From contig CAVZII010000005.1 of NCBI GenBank assembly GCA_963775275.1, positions 1,798,001 through 1,862,000 on the forward strand: 64,000 bases of DNA, written 5' to 3'. Positions 37,645 to 46,638 of this stretch are shown here, in pieces. Under the pieces are notes generated by a model, which ran no database searches, was not told the origin of the DNA, and saw only the letters and a list, made by a program, of their open reading frames with translations. Made by a program: the position numbers and the translations under genes. Source of the DNA: JANWHQ01 sp963775275 (GTDB lineage: Bacteria; Pseudomonadota; Alphaproteobacteria; Caulobacterales; Caulobacteraceae). Each line of letters opens with the position of its first letter. Position 1 is the stretch's first letter.

Positions 37645-38001
37645 CTAGCGGCCTTCCGGCGACGAGCCCTTGGCCACGGGAAGATGGCAGTACTCCTGGC
37701 CGCCCTTGGTGATCACCGTCCCGCCCTTGTTCATGCAGGCCATCTCGGGGCTGACTCCGCTGACCTTGAGGGAGGAGACGAGGAGGTCCGTGAACTGGAC
37801 CTTCAGATAGCCGTTGGCATGACCTGCGGCGTTCGACGACGAGCCGCCCGCGGTCGACGTGGCCTGGGGCACGTGAACGGGGCCCACCGACGTCGTGTCG
37901 TGGATGATAATCGTGCCGCCCTTCTCGGCGTGGGCACCGGCCACCATCAGGCCGAGGTCGAATATGGCGGCGACCGCCAGGACGACGGGTGTCTTGCGCA
38001 T
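37645..38001 (-). CDS. Small exported protein of unknown function, partner of the HfaB/CsgG-like gene
   Basis: A 118-residue protein with a signal peptide (VVLAVAAIFDLGLMVAGAHA). The mature part has a Ser/Gly/Asn-rich stretch (STAGGSSSNAAGHANGYLKV). Two cysteines lie in EMACMNKGGT and EYCHLPV. Beta-rich, Gly/Ser/Asn/Thr-rich small exported proteins are frequent clients of CsgG-type pores, and this gene lies 89 bp downstream of a CsgG-family gene. It could be a fibre subunit or accessory factor, but I find no curlin repeat. No family recognised. Confidence 0.65.
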   Translation of the reverse strand: MRKTPVVLAVAAIFDLGLMVAGAHAEKGGTIIIHDTTSVGPVHVPQATSTAGGSSSNAAGHANGYLKVQFTDLLVSSLKVSGVSPEMACMNKGGTVITKGGQEYCHLPVAKGSSPEGR

Positions 38002-38090
38002 CTAGCTTCTCCCTTGATTGGGTGGGACGAAGATCGGCGCGGCCCGCCGACCTGGGCTTCGTCGCCGGCCTTGCCGGCTCCGCACGGTTG

Positions 38091-39023
38091 TCATGGCAGC
38101 CTCAGAAGGTCGCCGCGCTGGGGCGCGCCGCCGTCGACCACCTCGGCGGTCGAGACCTTGTCGCGGACCGCATCGACCTTGATCGCGCCGACCTTGCTCA
38201 TCTCCACGTCCAGCACCTCGCCGGTGGAGGGGTCGGTCAGGGTCTTTCCCTTGTGGAAGACGTTCAGGGTCAATCCCGGCTGGACGTTCCGGTCCGCGCC
38301 GGCGTTGAGGTAGACCATCGCTCCGTCCGTCTCGATCACCAGCGCCGACCAGGGCACGGTGCGCATGCCCGCGGCGATCTGCTCGACCGCCTGCTGGATC
38401 GCCTGCTCGCCGGCCTGGCCGATCGGCGTCTTGTGGAAGGTCGAGGCGTCCATCGAGGCGCCGCTCCTGGGGTTCACAAGGCTCGCGTCCGCCGAGGTGG
38501 TGGCTGCGACGCCATGAGCCTTCGAGGTCGAAACCACCTGGCCGGTGGTGGTGTCGACCAGGCGCAGGGAGATCTCGATCAGCGACTTCTGCTTCGACAC
38601 CCCCGCCCGGCCGCCCAGGATGCCGCCGATCGGCAGTCCGCCGACTCCAAGGCTCGAGCCGCCGGCGTTGGCCTCGTACTTGGTCACCGTTCCGCGGATG
38701 ATGGCGCTGGCGCCGATCAGCTGGCCCGTGTGCGCCGCCGTCTCGGCGGTCGCCGCGCCGCTCTCGCCGAGCTGCTGTTCGGCCTGGACGCTGGAAAGGC
38801 CCGGCCGCTCGACCACCACGAAACGGCCGTCGCGGACCAGGGCGTCCGTCAGCATGGCGGTCAGGCCGTCGGCGGTGATCGCTCCGCCAAAGGCGTCCGG
38901 CGCCTGGAAGGTGTCCACCGCAACCGTCTTCTTCAGCCCGTCGTAGGCCGCCGGCGCCGGCTGGGCCGCGGCGGCGCCGACGAGGGCGAGCGCGGTCAGG
39001 AGGCCGAGGCCAAACGTCTTCAT
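38091..39023 (-). CDS. CsgG/HfaB-family outer-membrane secretion or anchor protein
   Basis: A 310-residue exported protein with a signal peptide (LGLLTALALVGAAAAQ). It shows the CsgG fold pattern: KKTVAVDTFQAPDAFGG, LTDALVRDGRFVVVERPGL, ASAIIRGTVTKYE, then EISLRLVDTTTGQVVSTSK. In curli systems CsgG forms a nonameric secretion pore, and in Caulobacter HfaB anchors the holdfast. Unlike CsgG there is no lipobox cysteine in the signal region. The extra C-terminal domain (about 220-310, YLNAGADRNVQPGLTLNVF) resembles an SH3-like module. HfaA and HfaD are not adjacent, so holdfast involvement is a guess. Confidence 0.8.
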   Translation of the reverse strand: MKTFGLGLLTALALVGAAAAQPAPAAYDGLKKTVAVDTFQAPDAFGGAITADGLTAMLTDALVRDGRFVVVERPGLSSVQAEQQLGESGAATAETAAHTGQLIGASAIIRGTVTKYEANAGGSSLGVGGLPIGGILGGRAGVSKQKSLIEISLRLVDTTTGQVVSTSKAHGVAATTSADASLVNPRSGASMDASTFHKTPIGQAGEQAIQQAVEQIAAGMRTVPWSALVIETDGAMVYLNAGADRNVQPGLTLNVFHKGKTLTDPSTGEVLDVEMSKVGAIKVDAVRDKVSTAEVVDGGAPQRGDLLRLP

Positions 39024-39204
39024 GGTGAGTCCTCGGATGCGCGGACGCCTGCACGTCGCCCGCATGCGGCCGACTATGTCCGCGACCGCCGGAACCGGGA
39101 GGCGCCCGTCTAGTGCGAATGCACCAGCCAGCGATGCTCGACGGGCGTCCGACGGAAGTCCCAAGCTTGCGCCCGCTCGCAATGGGTTGCGGAGGACCGA
39201 CGAC

Positions 39205-40041
39205 ATGTCACGACGTCTTGCGATCGCAGCCGCCGGCGTTCTGGCGCTGGGCATGACGAGCGGCGCCGCGTTGGCGGCTCAGACCGGCGCTCCCGGCGGC
39301 GCTGCGACGTCGAACGGGCCGGCTCAGGCGCCGATCAACACCAGCCGCTCCAACATCAAGCACGCGGCTCCCACCAGCGAGACCGGTGACGCCGGCGTCG
39401 ATGGGAATGCGAACGGGCCAGCTCAGGCGCCGATCAGCACCAGCCGCTCCAACATCAAGCATGCGGCTCCCACCAGCGAGACCGGTGACGCCGGCGTCGG
39501 TGGGAATGCGAACGGGCCAGCCCGGGCGCCAGTCCAAACCAGCCGCTCCAACATCAAGCATGCAGCTCCCACCAGCGAGACCGGTGACGCCGGCCTTCCG
39601 GGCGGTCCCGCCGGCGGGCGCGGCATCAGCGACCAGGCCGCCTCCGGCAACCTGACCTCCTTCCTGCGCACCTCCTGCAAGGCCGGCGAGAAGGCCGTGG
39701 CTGTCGATGGTAAGGTCGCTTGCATCCCGTCGGCGAGCGGGCTCGCAGCAGGGGACAGCCAAGCCGCGGTAGGAGGGCGGGGTCGCCCCTGGCCGGGCTG
39801 CGCCGACCGGACAAGGGCCGGAGCTTCGCTCTTCTCTTCCCGATCGCCCCGGCGAAGGCCGGGGCCCAGGTCCGGCTTACCGGCGCTGATTGGATCGGCT
39901 CGGAGTTCTTGGAGCCAGCTCTCCAGCCCACCATCTGGGCCCCGGCCTTCGCCGGGGCGATCGAAGATGAGGGAGATGCCCAAGCGCTCGATCTCGACCC
40001 GTCGGGTGGTCGGCGAAACCCCGTTCAGGCCAGCCGGCTGA
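39205..40041 (+). CDS. Exported protein with three 33-residue tandem repeats and a read-through tail
   Basis: ATG 39205 has GGAGG 8-9 nt upstream and a good signal peptide (LAIAAAGVLALGMTSGAALA). Three repeats follow, each with the pattern NGPAQAP..TSRSNIKHAAP then TSETGDAGV. A small Cys pair domain comes next (TSCKAGEKAVAVDGKVACIP). After about residue 175 the composition becomes Arg/Pro/Ser-rich and the frame runs straight through a 123-bp inverted-repeat element (39841-39963) before stopping at 40041. The natural stop may therefore have been lost; a +1 frame TAG lies at 39770-39772. I recognise no family. The end overlaps the convergent LuxR pseudogene. Confidence 0.6.
   Translation: MSRRLAIAAAGVLALGMTSGAALAAQTGAPGGAATSNGPAQAPINTSRSNIKHAAPTSETGDAGVDGNANGPAQAPISTSRSNIKHAAPTSETGDAGVGGNANGPARAPVQTSRSNIKHAAPTSETGDAGLPGGPAGGRGISDQAASGNLTSFLRTSCKAGEKAVAVDGKVACIPSASGLAAGDSQAAVGGRGRPWPGCADRTRAGASLFSSRSPRRRPGPRSGLPALIGSARSSWSQLSSPPSGPRPSPGRSKMREMPKRSISTRRVVGETPFRPAG
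39313..39597 (+). repeat. Three tandem 99-bp repeats inside the exported-protein gene
   Basis: Copies begin at 39313, 39412 and 39511, exactly 99 bp apart and in frame. The third is slightly shorter and more diverged (CCAGTCCAAACC replaces CCGATCAACACC). Near-identity at silent positions points to recent duplication. Confidence 0.9.
39841..39963. repeat. REP-like element with perfect 29-bp inverted arms
   Basis: The left arm 39841-39869 (starting CGATCGCCCCGGCGAAGGCC) is the exact reverse complement of 39935-39963, with 65 bp between. Each arm has an inner near-palindrome CCCCGGCGAAGGCCGGGG. This CCCCGGC/GCCGGGG motif is, from general knowledge, a common intergenic repeat in alphaproteobacteria. 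Here it lies inside the open frame of the repeat-protein gene. Confidence 0.9.
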
Positions 40042-41145
40042 ACAGCTGCACCGCCTCGGTCTGGCTCCTCGCGCCGCTCTTCCTGAAGGCGCCCTGCAGA
40101 TGGTTGCGGGCGGTGTTCAAGCGCCATGCCGGCCCTGGCCGCGGCGTCGGCGAGGCTGGCGCAGCGCACCAGCTCGATGGCGAGGTCCGCCTCGCGTTCG
40201 GTCAGGCCGAAGACGGCGATCAGTGATGGCTTGGATGGCGCCCGGACGGCGCTCAGGTCGTAGAGGTGGACGACGCAGGCCACGGCGTGGCCGGCGAGGA
40301 AGCGCTCGGTCGGCGGCGCGGGCATGACCCTCAGCGACATAGGGCTTCAGCCCCGAAGGGCGGGTCACCAGCATCTGGCCGCCGGGCCTGTGGTCCGACT
40401 CCCTCGAGGCGCGGATGGCGTCGCCGATCATCCGCTGGAGCCGGCGCGTCTCGGGTCCCCGACGCGTGAGGAGGCCGCCGGCCGCCAGGGCCAGGCCGTC
40501 GGACGCCGCCAGGATCGCGGCGGCCGCGTCGTTCATGAAGGTCGGCGCGCCGGCGCCGTTCAGCAGCATCAGCCCGTCCGCCTTGCTTGCCAGGGCCTCC
40601 AGCAGCGCCGCCTGGGTCGCCGCCCTGTGCTCCATCACCTGGCCGAGGGAGCAGGCCTGCTCCATGTGCGGCGCCAGGCGTCGGTAGGCCTCGATCGCCT
40701 CGGCTGAAGCGTGGCCCTCGTCCGGCGTGCTCAGGACCGTCATCATTGCGGTGCAGCCCTGGGGAAGGCTCATCACGGCGCCCAGCTGGTACTTTACCTT
40801 CAGGATCTCGCAGGACTCGCGGACCCAGAGGTTCCGGTCCATCTCCGCCACGTCGTAGAGCGCGTGGTCGTAGTAGAGCTGACCCGGCCTGACGGTCCGG
40901 TAGTGGTCCGGCCGCGGGTCGTTGGCGTAGGCTTCGCTCGCAAAGAAGGCCGCCTGGAACTCCGGCGAATAGCCGTGGTTCTCCACGAACGTCGGGGCCA
41001 GGGACGCGTCCGACGCGGAGAGGATGGCGGCGCTCGCGCCGAAGGCGTCGGCGAGCTTCCCGAGCGCGTCGGACCAGGCGGCCTCGCCCATGGCCGCGGC
41101 ATAGAGCTGTGCGACCAGACGATCGTGATCGTCGCGCGCCAGCAC
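40025..41145 (-). pseudogene. LuxR-family transcriptional regulator interrupted by two frameshifts
   Basis: The N-terminal part (from 41145) encodes a PAS/GAF-like sensor of about 265 residues ending at GLKPY. The frame then shifts near 40338 to SLRVMPAPPTERFLAGHAV and on to the LuxR DNA-binding domain (FGLTEREADLAIELVRCASL, DAAARAGMAL). A second shift near 40119-40120 restores NTARNHLQGAFRKSGARSQT and EAVQLFSRLA, with stop 40027-40025. Removing one base at each point gives a continuous 372-residue protein (1121 bp minus 2 = 373 codons). Both look like single-base insertions. As sequenced it would lack the DNA-binding helix. It may have controlled the divergent TonB-dependent receptor gene. 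Confidence 0.8.
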
Positions 41146-41309
41146 GTCTTGACCCCCCGCCCCACAGGCATCCTATGGTGATGTCTAGTGCAGATGACCC
41201 AGACCTGAAAAGCATTGTGGCGCCGGCTGCGGCCCCGGTCCGGCCGCGTGCTCGAAAGTAGTTCAACCTTGGGTTCCTGACGGGTCCTGGTCTGGGAGGT
41301 TTAGAGTTC

Positions 41310-43607
41310 ATGACATCCGTTCCGGGCTCATTTCGAGCCTGCCTGGTCCTCGCCCTGGCGCCGGCCCTCGCGGCGGGGCTCGCCGCCCGTCCCGCCGCCG
41401 CCCAGACGGCCTCGCGGACAGGCGCGCAGGAGGTGTTGGTCACGGCCCGCTGGCGCGCCGAGCCGCTCCAGGACGTCCCGGTCTCGGCCGCGGTCTTCTC
41501 CCAGGCGGACCTGACGTCGCGCAACGTCTCGAATCTTTCCCAGATCGGGGCCTTCACGCCCAACCTGGTGTTCGACCCTGGCACGGGCGACACGGGCGGA
41601 AGCACCAACGCCCAGGTGTTCATCCGGGGCGTCGGCCAGTCGGACTTCCTGTTCACGACCGAGCCCGGCGTCGGGATCTATGTCGACGGCGTCTACATGG
41701 CGCGGTCCATCGGATCGATGATGGACCTGGCGGACGTCGAGCGCGTGGAGGTCCTGAGGGGCCCCCAGGGGACCGTGTTCGGCAAGAACAGCGTCGGCGG
41801 CGCGATCAACCTCGTCACCCGGCGCCCGGGCGAGGAGGCCGGCGCGCGCGCGCGCATCACCGGCGGCGACCATGGCCGCGTCGACGGCTTCGCGACGGCC
41901 GACCTGCCGATCGTCCCCGGCCGGCTGCTCGCCAAGCTCACCGTCCTGTCCAACCATCGCGACGGCTTCGTCGCGCGCGAGCCGGACGGCCCCAGGCTCG
42001 GCGACATCGACGCCAACGGCGGGCGCCTTCAGCTGCTGTGGATTCCCGCCGCCCAGGCCGAGGTGCTGGTTTCGGCGGATTACGTCGCCCGGCGCGAGAC
42101 GCCAACCGCCAGCGGCCTGGTCGCCGTCAACCCGTCCGCCCCGCTCCTGGCCCTGTGGAACGGCCTGGTCGGTGGTCCGAGCGGGGCGCCCTACGACGCG
42201 CGCTACGTCCCCGCCGATCCGGCCGTCGGATACGGGACCGGTCCGAGCTCGAGCAACCTCGACCAGTGGGGCGTGTCCGCCACCGCCAGCTGGCGCGCCG
42301 CATCCGGGACCACCTTCCGGTCGATCACCGCCTATCGCCATGAGCGCGCGGCCTTCGTCACCGACCAGGATTTCTCTCCCGTCGCCTACGCCGACCAAGC
42401 CGTCCACGACCGGATGGGCCAGTTCAGCCAGGAGGTGCAATGGCTCGGGGCGGCCGACGGCGGACGCCTGACCTATGTGCTCGGCGGCCTCTACTTCCAG
42501 GAGTCGGGCCACGACGCCTATAGGGTGCAGATCGCGCCCGGCCTCTTCCAGGCGCTCGAGGCGCTGCCGCCCGGGATCATCCCGGGCCTGGGCGGCGCGG
42601 GCAACCCGGCCAACGTCGGCCTCGATTTCGACGGCCAGGTCCTGAGCGACATCACGAGCCGCAGCGAGGCGATCTTCGCCCACGCGGACTATCGGCTGAC
42701 TGACCGGATCGACCTGTCCGCAGGCCTGCGCGAGACCTGGGACCAGAAGGATTTCCATGCCCGCTTCGACCGCTACGCCTCGGGCGTGACGGCCTACGAC
42801 GTGGCGCCGAGCCGCAGCTGGAATGCCCTCACGCCGCAGGTCGCGATCCGGTATCGCTTCACTCCCGAGGCGATGGCCTACGTCTCGGCGGCCAGCGGCT
42901 ACAAGGCCGGCGGCTTCAACGGTCGCGCCCAGACCGCCTTCGTCGCCGCCAAGGGGTTCGGTCCGGAGCGCCTGTGGACCTATGAGGCCGGCGTCAAGAC
43001 CAGCTGGCTCGGCCGCCGCCTCGTCATCGATGCGGACGTCTTCCACAGCGACTACACCGATCTTCAGCTGCTGCGCCTGGATTCCGACGGCGGTGTCCCC
43101 GTGGTCGTGGCCGACAACGCCGGTTCGGCCAGGATCGACGGCTTCGAGGCGGAGATCACAGCCGTCCCGGCCGCCGACCTGCGGGTCGAGTTCGGCGTGG
43201 GCGCCCTGCGCGCCCGCTACACGCAGCTGAACCCCGCGATCGCGGGCCTGACGACGGCGAGCCGGCTTCCCAAGGCGCCGGATTGGACCCTCGACCTCGG
43301 CGTCGAGCGCGATTTTCGCATTCCGCTCGGCGAACTGGATGCGCGCGCCGACTACGCCTACCGGTCCAAGGTCTACAACACCGCCGACAACTCTCCCCTG
43401 ACCACGCAGAGCGGCTACGGGCTTCTCGACGCGCGGCTCGCCCTCCGGCCGGCGCGGGGGTCGTGGTCCCTCGCCGTGTTCGCGACGAACCTGACGGACG
43501 CGCGCTACATCACCAATGGCCTCGACACCCTGTCCAGCATCGGGATCGCGGACGTGACCTATGGCCGGCCGCGCGAGTGGGGCGTCGAGCTGGACTGTCG
43601 CCTCTAA
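41310..43607 (+). CDS. TonB-dependent outer-membrane receptor
   Basis: A 765-residue receptor with a signal peptide (LVLALAPALAAGLAARPAAAQ) and a TonB-box-like EVLVTARWR. The plug domain has QVFIRGVGQSDF, GVGIYVDGVYMAR and VERVEVLRGPQGTVFGKNS with GGAINLVTRRP, and a 22-strand barrel follows (YKAGGFNGRAQ, FATNLTDARY). The C-terminus VELDCRL lacks the usual terminal Phe. It resembles the large Caulobacterales/sphingomonad receptor group for small organic ligands or siderophores; the substrate is not readable. GGGAGG lies 10 nt before the ATG. It is divergent from the LuxR pseudogene (164-bp gap). Confidence 0.93.
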   Translation: MTSVPGSFRACLVLALAPALAAGLAARPAAAQTASRTGAQEVLVTARWRAEPLQDVPVSAAVFSQADLTSRNVSNLSQIGAFTPNLVFDPGTGDTGGSTNAQVFIRGVGQSDFLFTTEPGVGIYVDGVYMARSIGSMMDLADVERVEVLRGPQGTVFGKNSVGGAINLVTRRPGEEAGARARITGGDHGRVDGFATADLPIVPGRLLAKLTVLSNHRDGFVAREPDGPRLGDIDANGGRLQLLWIPAAQAEVLVSADYVARRETPTASGLVAVNPSAPLLALWNGLVGGPSGAPYDARYVPADPAVGYGTGPSSSNLDQWGVSATASWRAASGTTFRSITAYRHERAAFVTDQDFSPVAYADQAVHDRMGQFSQEVQWLGAADGGRLTYVLGGLYFQESGHDAYRVQIAPGLFQALEALPPGIIPGLGGAGNPANVGLDFDGQVLSDITSRSEAIFAHADYRLTDRIDLSAGLRETWDQKDFHARFDRYASGVTAYDVAPSRSWNALTPQVAIRYRFTPEAMAYVSAASGYKAGGFNGRAQTAFVAAKGFGPERLWTYEAGVKTSWLGRRLVIDADVFHSDYTDLQLLRLDSDGGVPVVVADNAGSARIDGFEAEITAVPAADLRVEFGVGALRARYTQLNPAIAGLTTASRLPKAPDWTLDLGVERDFRIPLGELDARADYAYRSKVYNTADNSPLTTQSGYGLLDARLALRPARGSWSLAVFATNLTDARYITNGLDTLSSIGIADVTYGRPREWGVELDCRL

Positions 43608-43685
43608 CCGGCCTTGGCCTGGGCGTGCGAACCGCGCGGCCACTTGTCCCTTCCTGCCGTCGGGCCGTGAAGCTAGATTGAGCCC

Positions 43686-45416
43686 ATGGCGCGCGGCCGT
43701 TTGGGCGAGCTTCTCCTCGCCAGGACCCTGATCTCCGAACGGGAGCTGTCGGCGGCGCTTTCGCTGCAGGCGGAGGTGGGCGGCCTTCTGGGCCTCGTCC
43801 TGGTGCGGATCGGCGCCGTGTCCGAGGAGCGGCTGCTCGAGGTCGTGGGCGAGCAGCTGGATCTCGAGGTCCTGGGGCCGCGCGAGTTGCCGCCGCTCGA
43901 CCGGATCGAGGCCCTGATCGGCGAGAGCGCGGCGCCGCTCAGCTGGTGGCTTGACCGCCAGGCCGTCGCCTGGCGCACCGAGGACGCCGCGGGCGCGGGC
44001 GTCGTGTGCGCCGCCGTCCAGCCGCTGGATCCCGCCCTTCGCGAGCGGCTGGCCAAGGCGTTCGGTCCGGACGTCGAGTTCCGCATCGCGCCCAGGGCGG
44101 TGATCGCCGCCGCGCTCGAGGAGCTGACCCGGGGCGCACAGGCGGGCTCCGCGGCCGCGCGCGAAGCCGACGCCGTCCAGCTGCGCGAGCTGGCCCAGGA
44201 GGCGCCGGTGGTGGATTTCGTCAACGGCCTGTTCTCCGAGGCCCTGGAGCGGCGCGCCTCGGACGTCCACGTCGAGCCCTTCGAGGAAAGGTTCGTGGTC
44301 CGCATGCGCGTGGACGGCATCCTCGCCACCGCGCGCACCGGGCCGCGCTCGAGCTTCGACGCCGTCTGCTCGCGCATCAAGCTCCTGTCGGGCATGGACA
44401 TCGGCGAGCGGCGCCTGCCCCAGGATGGGCGCCAGTCCATCCGCATCGCCGGCCAGGAGCTGGACCTGCGCGTCTCGACCCTGCCCACCGCCTGGGGCGA
44501 ATCGGTCGTGCTGCGTCTTTTGGGCAAGTCCACGCGCCTGCCCGAGCTCAAGGAGCTGGGCCTCGGCGAGGATCAGGCGCGCCAGCTCCTGGGCCTGGTC
44601 GACCGGCCCGACGGCGTGGTGCTGGTCAGCGGGCCCACGGGATCGGGCAAGACCACCACCATCTACCGCCTGCTCACCCACCTGAACGACGGCGCGCGCA
44701 AGATCGTCACGGTCGAGGATCCGGTGGAGTTCGACCTGCCCGGCGTGGTCCAGGTCCGGGCCCGCCCCGAGATCGGCCTCAGCTTCGCCGCGGGCCTGCG
44801 CTCGATCCTGCGCCAGGACCCGGACGTGATCATGGTCGGCGAGATCCGCGATCCGGAAACCGCCCGCATCGCGGTGCAGGCGGCCATGACCGGGCACATG
44901 GTCATCTCCACCGTGCACACCAACTCGGCCCTGGCCGCCGCCGCCCGCCTCGTCGACCTCGGGGTGGAGGACTACCTCCTGGCCGATGTCCTGGGCGGCC
45001 TCGTCGGCCAGCGCCTCGTGCGGCGACTTTGTCCCCACTGCGCGCGCCCCGCCTCGGCAGATGAGATAGAGGTTCTGGAGCGGACGGCGCCGCCCTTCAA
45101 CCCCGCCGCGGGCCCGGCGTCCTGGCGCGCGGCCGTCGGCTGTCCGCGCTGCGCGGGCCTGGGCTATGCGGGGCGTCTCGGCCTCTACGAGATCGCCAGG
45201 TCCACCCCGGCCCTGCAGCACGACATCCGCCGCCGCGCCGGCGAGGAGGAGCTCGCCCGCACGGCCCGTCAGGACGGCTTCCTCACCATCTTCGAGGACG
45301 GCTGGGCCAAGGCCCGTGCGGGCCTGACCACCATGGCCGAGGTGCTGCGGGTCGCCAACGCGCCGGGCGAGGGGTCCGCCTCCGCGGGTGAGCGGCCGCT
45401 CGCGGTCGGTCAATGA
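43686..45416 (+). CDS. gspE: Type II secretion ATPase GspE
   Basis: The cytoplasmic hexameric ATPase that drives pseudopilus assembly. The 576-residue protein has the N1/N2 domains (MshEN-like), then the CTE domain with GPTGSGKTTT (Lys322), the Asp box TVEDPVEFDL, Walker B VIMVGEIRDPETA and the His box GHMVISTVHTNSA. The GspE-specific zinc motif has paired cysteines at 449/452 and 486/489. It is followed by gspF after 4 bp, starting the rightward block gspE-F-O-I. Confidence 0.95.
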   Translation: MARGRLGELLLARTLISERELSAALSLQAEVGGLLGLVLVRIGAVSEERLLEVVGEQLDLEVLGPRELPPLDRIEALIGESAAPLSWWLDRQAVAWRTEDAAGAGVVCAAVQPLDPALRERLAKAFGPDVEFRIAPRAVIAAALEELTRGAQAGSAAAREADAVQLRELAQEAPVVDFVNGLFSEALERRASDVHVEPFEERFVVRMRVDGILATARTGPRSSFDAVCSRIKLLSGMDIGERRLPQDGRQSIRIAGQELDLRVSTLPTAWGESVVLRLLGKSTRLPELKELGLGEDQARQLLGLVDRPDGVVLVSGPTGSGKTTTIYRLLTHLNDGARKIVTVEDPVEFDLPGVVQVRARPEIGLSFAAGLRSILRQDPDVIMVGEIRDPETARIAVQAAMTGHMVISTVHTNSALAAAARLVDLGVEDYLLADVLGGLVGQRLVRRLCPHCARPASADEIEVLERTAPPFNPAAGPASWRAAVGCPRCAGLGYAGRLGLYEIARSTPALQHDIRRRAGEEELARTARQDGFLTIFEDGWAKARAGLTTMAEVLRVANAPGEGSASAGERPLAVGQ

Positions 45417-45420
45417 CCGG

Positions 45421-46638
45421 ATGACCGCCGCCGATCCCTCCGGCGCCTCGGGCTTCCGCTACGACGCGATCGGGCGCGACGGCCGGCTCGTCAGCGACGT
45501 CGTCCAGGCCGAGGACGAGACCGCGGCGCTGCGCCGCCTCTCCGGCGACGGACTGGTGGTGGTCCGCCTCGCGCCGGTCCGGGCGAAGGCCAAGTCCTCG
45601 CGCCGGCGCCAGCTCGGCTTCGGCGAGCGGGTGATGGTCCTGCGCCAGCTCGCCCTGATGCTGAACGCCGGGGTGCCCCTGCTCGAGGCGCTGGAGACCG
45701 TCCGCGACGGCGCCGGCGCGGCCGGCGGCCAGTTCGGCGACATCGCCGCGGCGCTGAAACGCGGCGAGGCCTTCACCAGCGCCTGGTCCGCCCATGCGAC
45801 GGGCTTCCCCTTCTATGTCCACGCCCTGGCCGGCGTCGGCGAGGCGTCCGGGCGTCTCGGCGCCGTCCTCGCCGATGCGGCCGAGCAGATGGAGTTCGAG
45901 CACCGGCTGCGGCGCGACCTGGTCAACGCCCTGACCTACCCCGCCTTCCTGGCATGCGCGGGGGTGGCCGCGGTCGCCTTCATCCTGATCGAGATCGTGC
46001 CGCGGTTCTCGGCCATGCTCGGCTCGAACACGGTGAAGTTGCCGCTGTCCTCGCGCCTGTTGCTGCGCGCCGGCGACTTCGCCAGCAGTCACGTCTGGGC
46101 CGTGGCATTGGGCTTCGGCGGGGCGATCCTGGCCGCCTGGGCGGCCTTGCGCCGGCCCGACGTCCAGCAGGGGCTCTATGCGCTCGGCCGCCGCTCGCCG
46201 ATCCTCGGCCGGCTGCTCAAGGCGCGGGAGATCGCCCTGTGGTCCCGCCTCACCGCCTTCGGCCTGCGTCACGGCGTTGAGCTCCTCACGTCGGCCGGCC
46301 TGGCCCGGCGCGCCATGCCCGCCGGCCCGCTGCGCACGGGCCTGGAGGCGTTCGAGACCGACCTCAAGGCCGGCCGCGCGGTCGACGAGGCCCTGGCCCG
46401 CAACACGGACCTCTCGGGCATGGACCTGAGTCTGCTTCGGGCCGGCCAGAGGTCCGGCGCCCTGCCCGCCATGTTCGGGGCCCTGGCCGACAAGTACGAG
46501 GCCGAGCTGAAGGACGGCGTGAAGCGGCTCCTCGCCCTGCTGGAGCCGATCGCCATCGGCGCCATCGCCCTGATGGTCGGCGCGGTCGCCCTGTCGCTGG
46601 TGGGGGCGCTGGCGAGCCTCTACGACACCGTCGGCTGA
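45421..46638 (+). CDS. gspF: Type II secretion inner-membrane platform protein GspF
   Basis: A 405-residue polytopic protein. The short N-terminal region (FRYDAIGRDGRLVSDVVQAE) is typical of GspF. Two homologous cytoplasmic helical domains follow (VLRQLALMLNAGVPLLEALE; LTAFGLRHGVELLTSAGLAR), each with membrane helices, and the last helix is IAIGAIALMVGAVALSLVGA. It forms the platform with GspE, L and M. ATG 45421 follows the gspE stop by 4 bp; the stop overlaps gspO as TGATG. Confidence 0.94.
   Translation: MTAADPSGASGFRYDAIGRDGRLVSDVVQAEDETAALRRLSGDGLVVVRLAPVRAKAKSSRRRQLGFGERVMVLRQLALMLNAGVPLLEALETVRDGAGAAGGQFGDIAAALKRGEAFTSAWSAHATGFPFYVHALAGVGEASGRLGAVLADAAEQMEFEHRLRRDLVNALTYPAFLACAGVAAVAFILIEIVPRFSAMLGSNTVKLPLSSRLLLRAGDFASSHVWAVALGFGGAILAAWAALRRPDVQQGLYALGRRSPILGRLLKAREIALWSRLTAFGLRHGVELLTSAGLARRAMPAGPLRTGLEAFETDLKAGRAVDEALARNTDLSGMDLSLLRAGQRSGALPAMFGALADKYEAELKDGVKRLLALLEPIAIGAIALMVGAVALSLVGALASLYDTVG

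Noticed and set aside
40025..41145. Programmed ribosomal frameshifting in the LuxR-type gene
   Set aside because: Two shifts would be needed within about 220 bp, and neither site has a clear slippery heptamer or following structure.
41328..45413. A 1361-codon minus-strand open frame opposite the TonB-dependent receptor and gspE
   Set aside because: Both genes on the other strand have diagnostic motifs throughout; the antisense product shows none.
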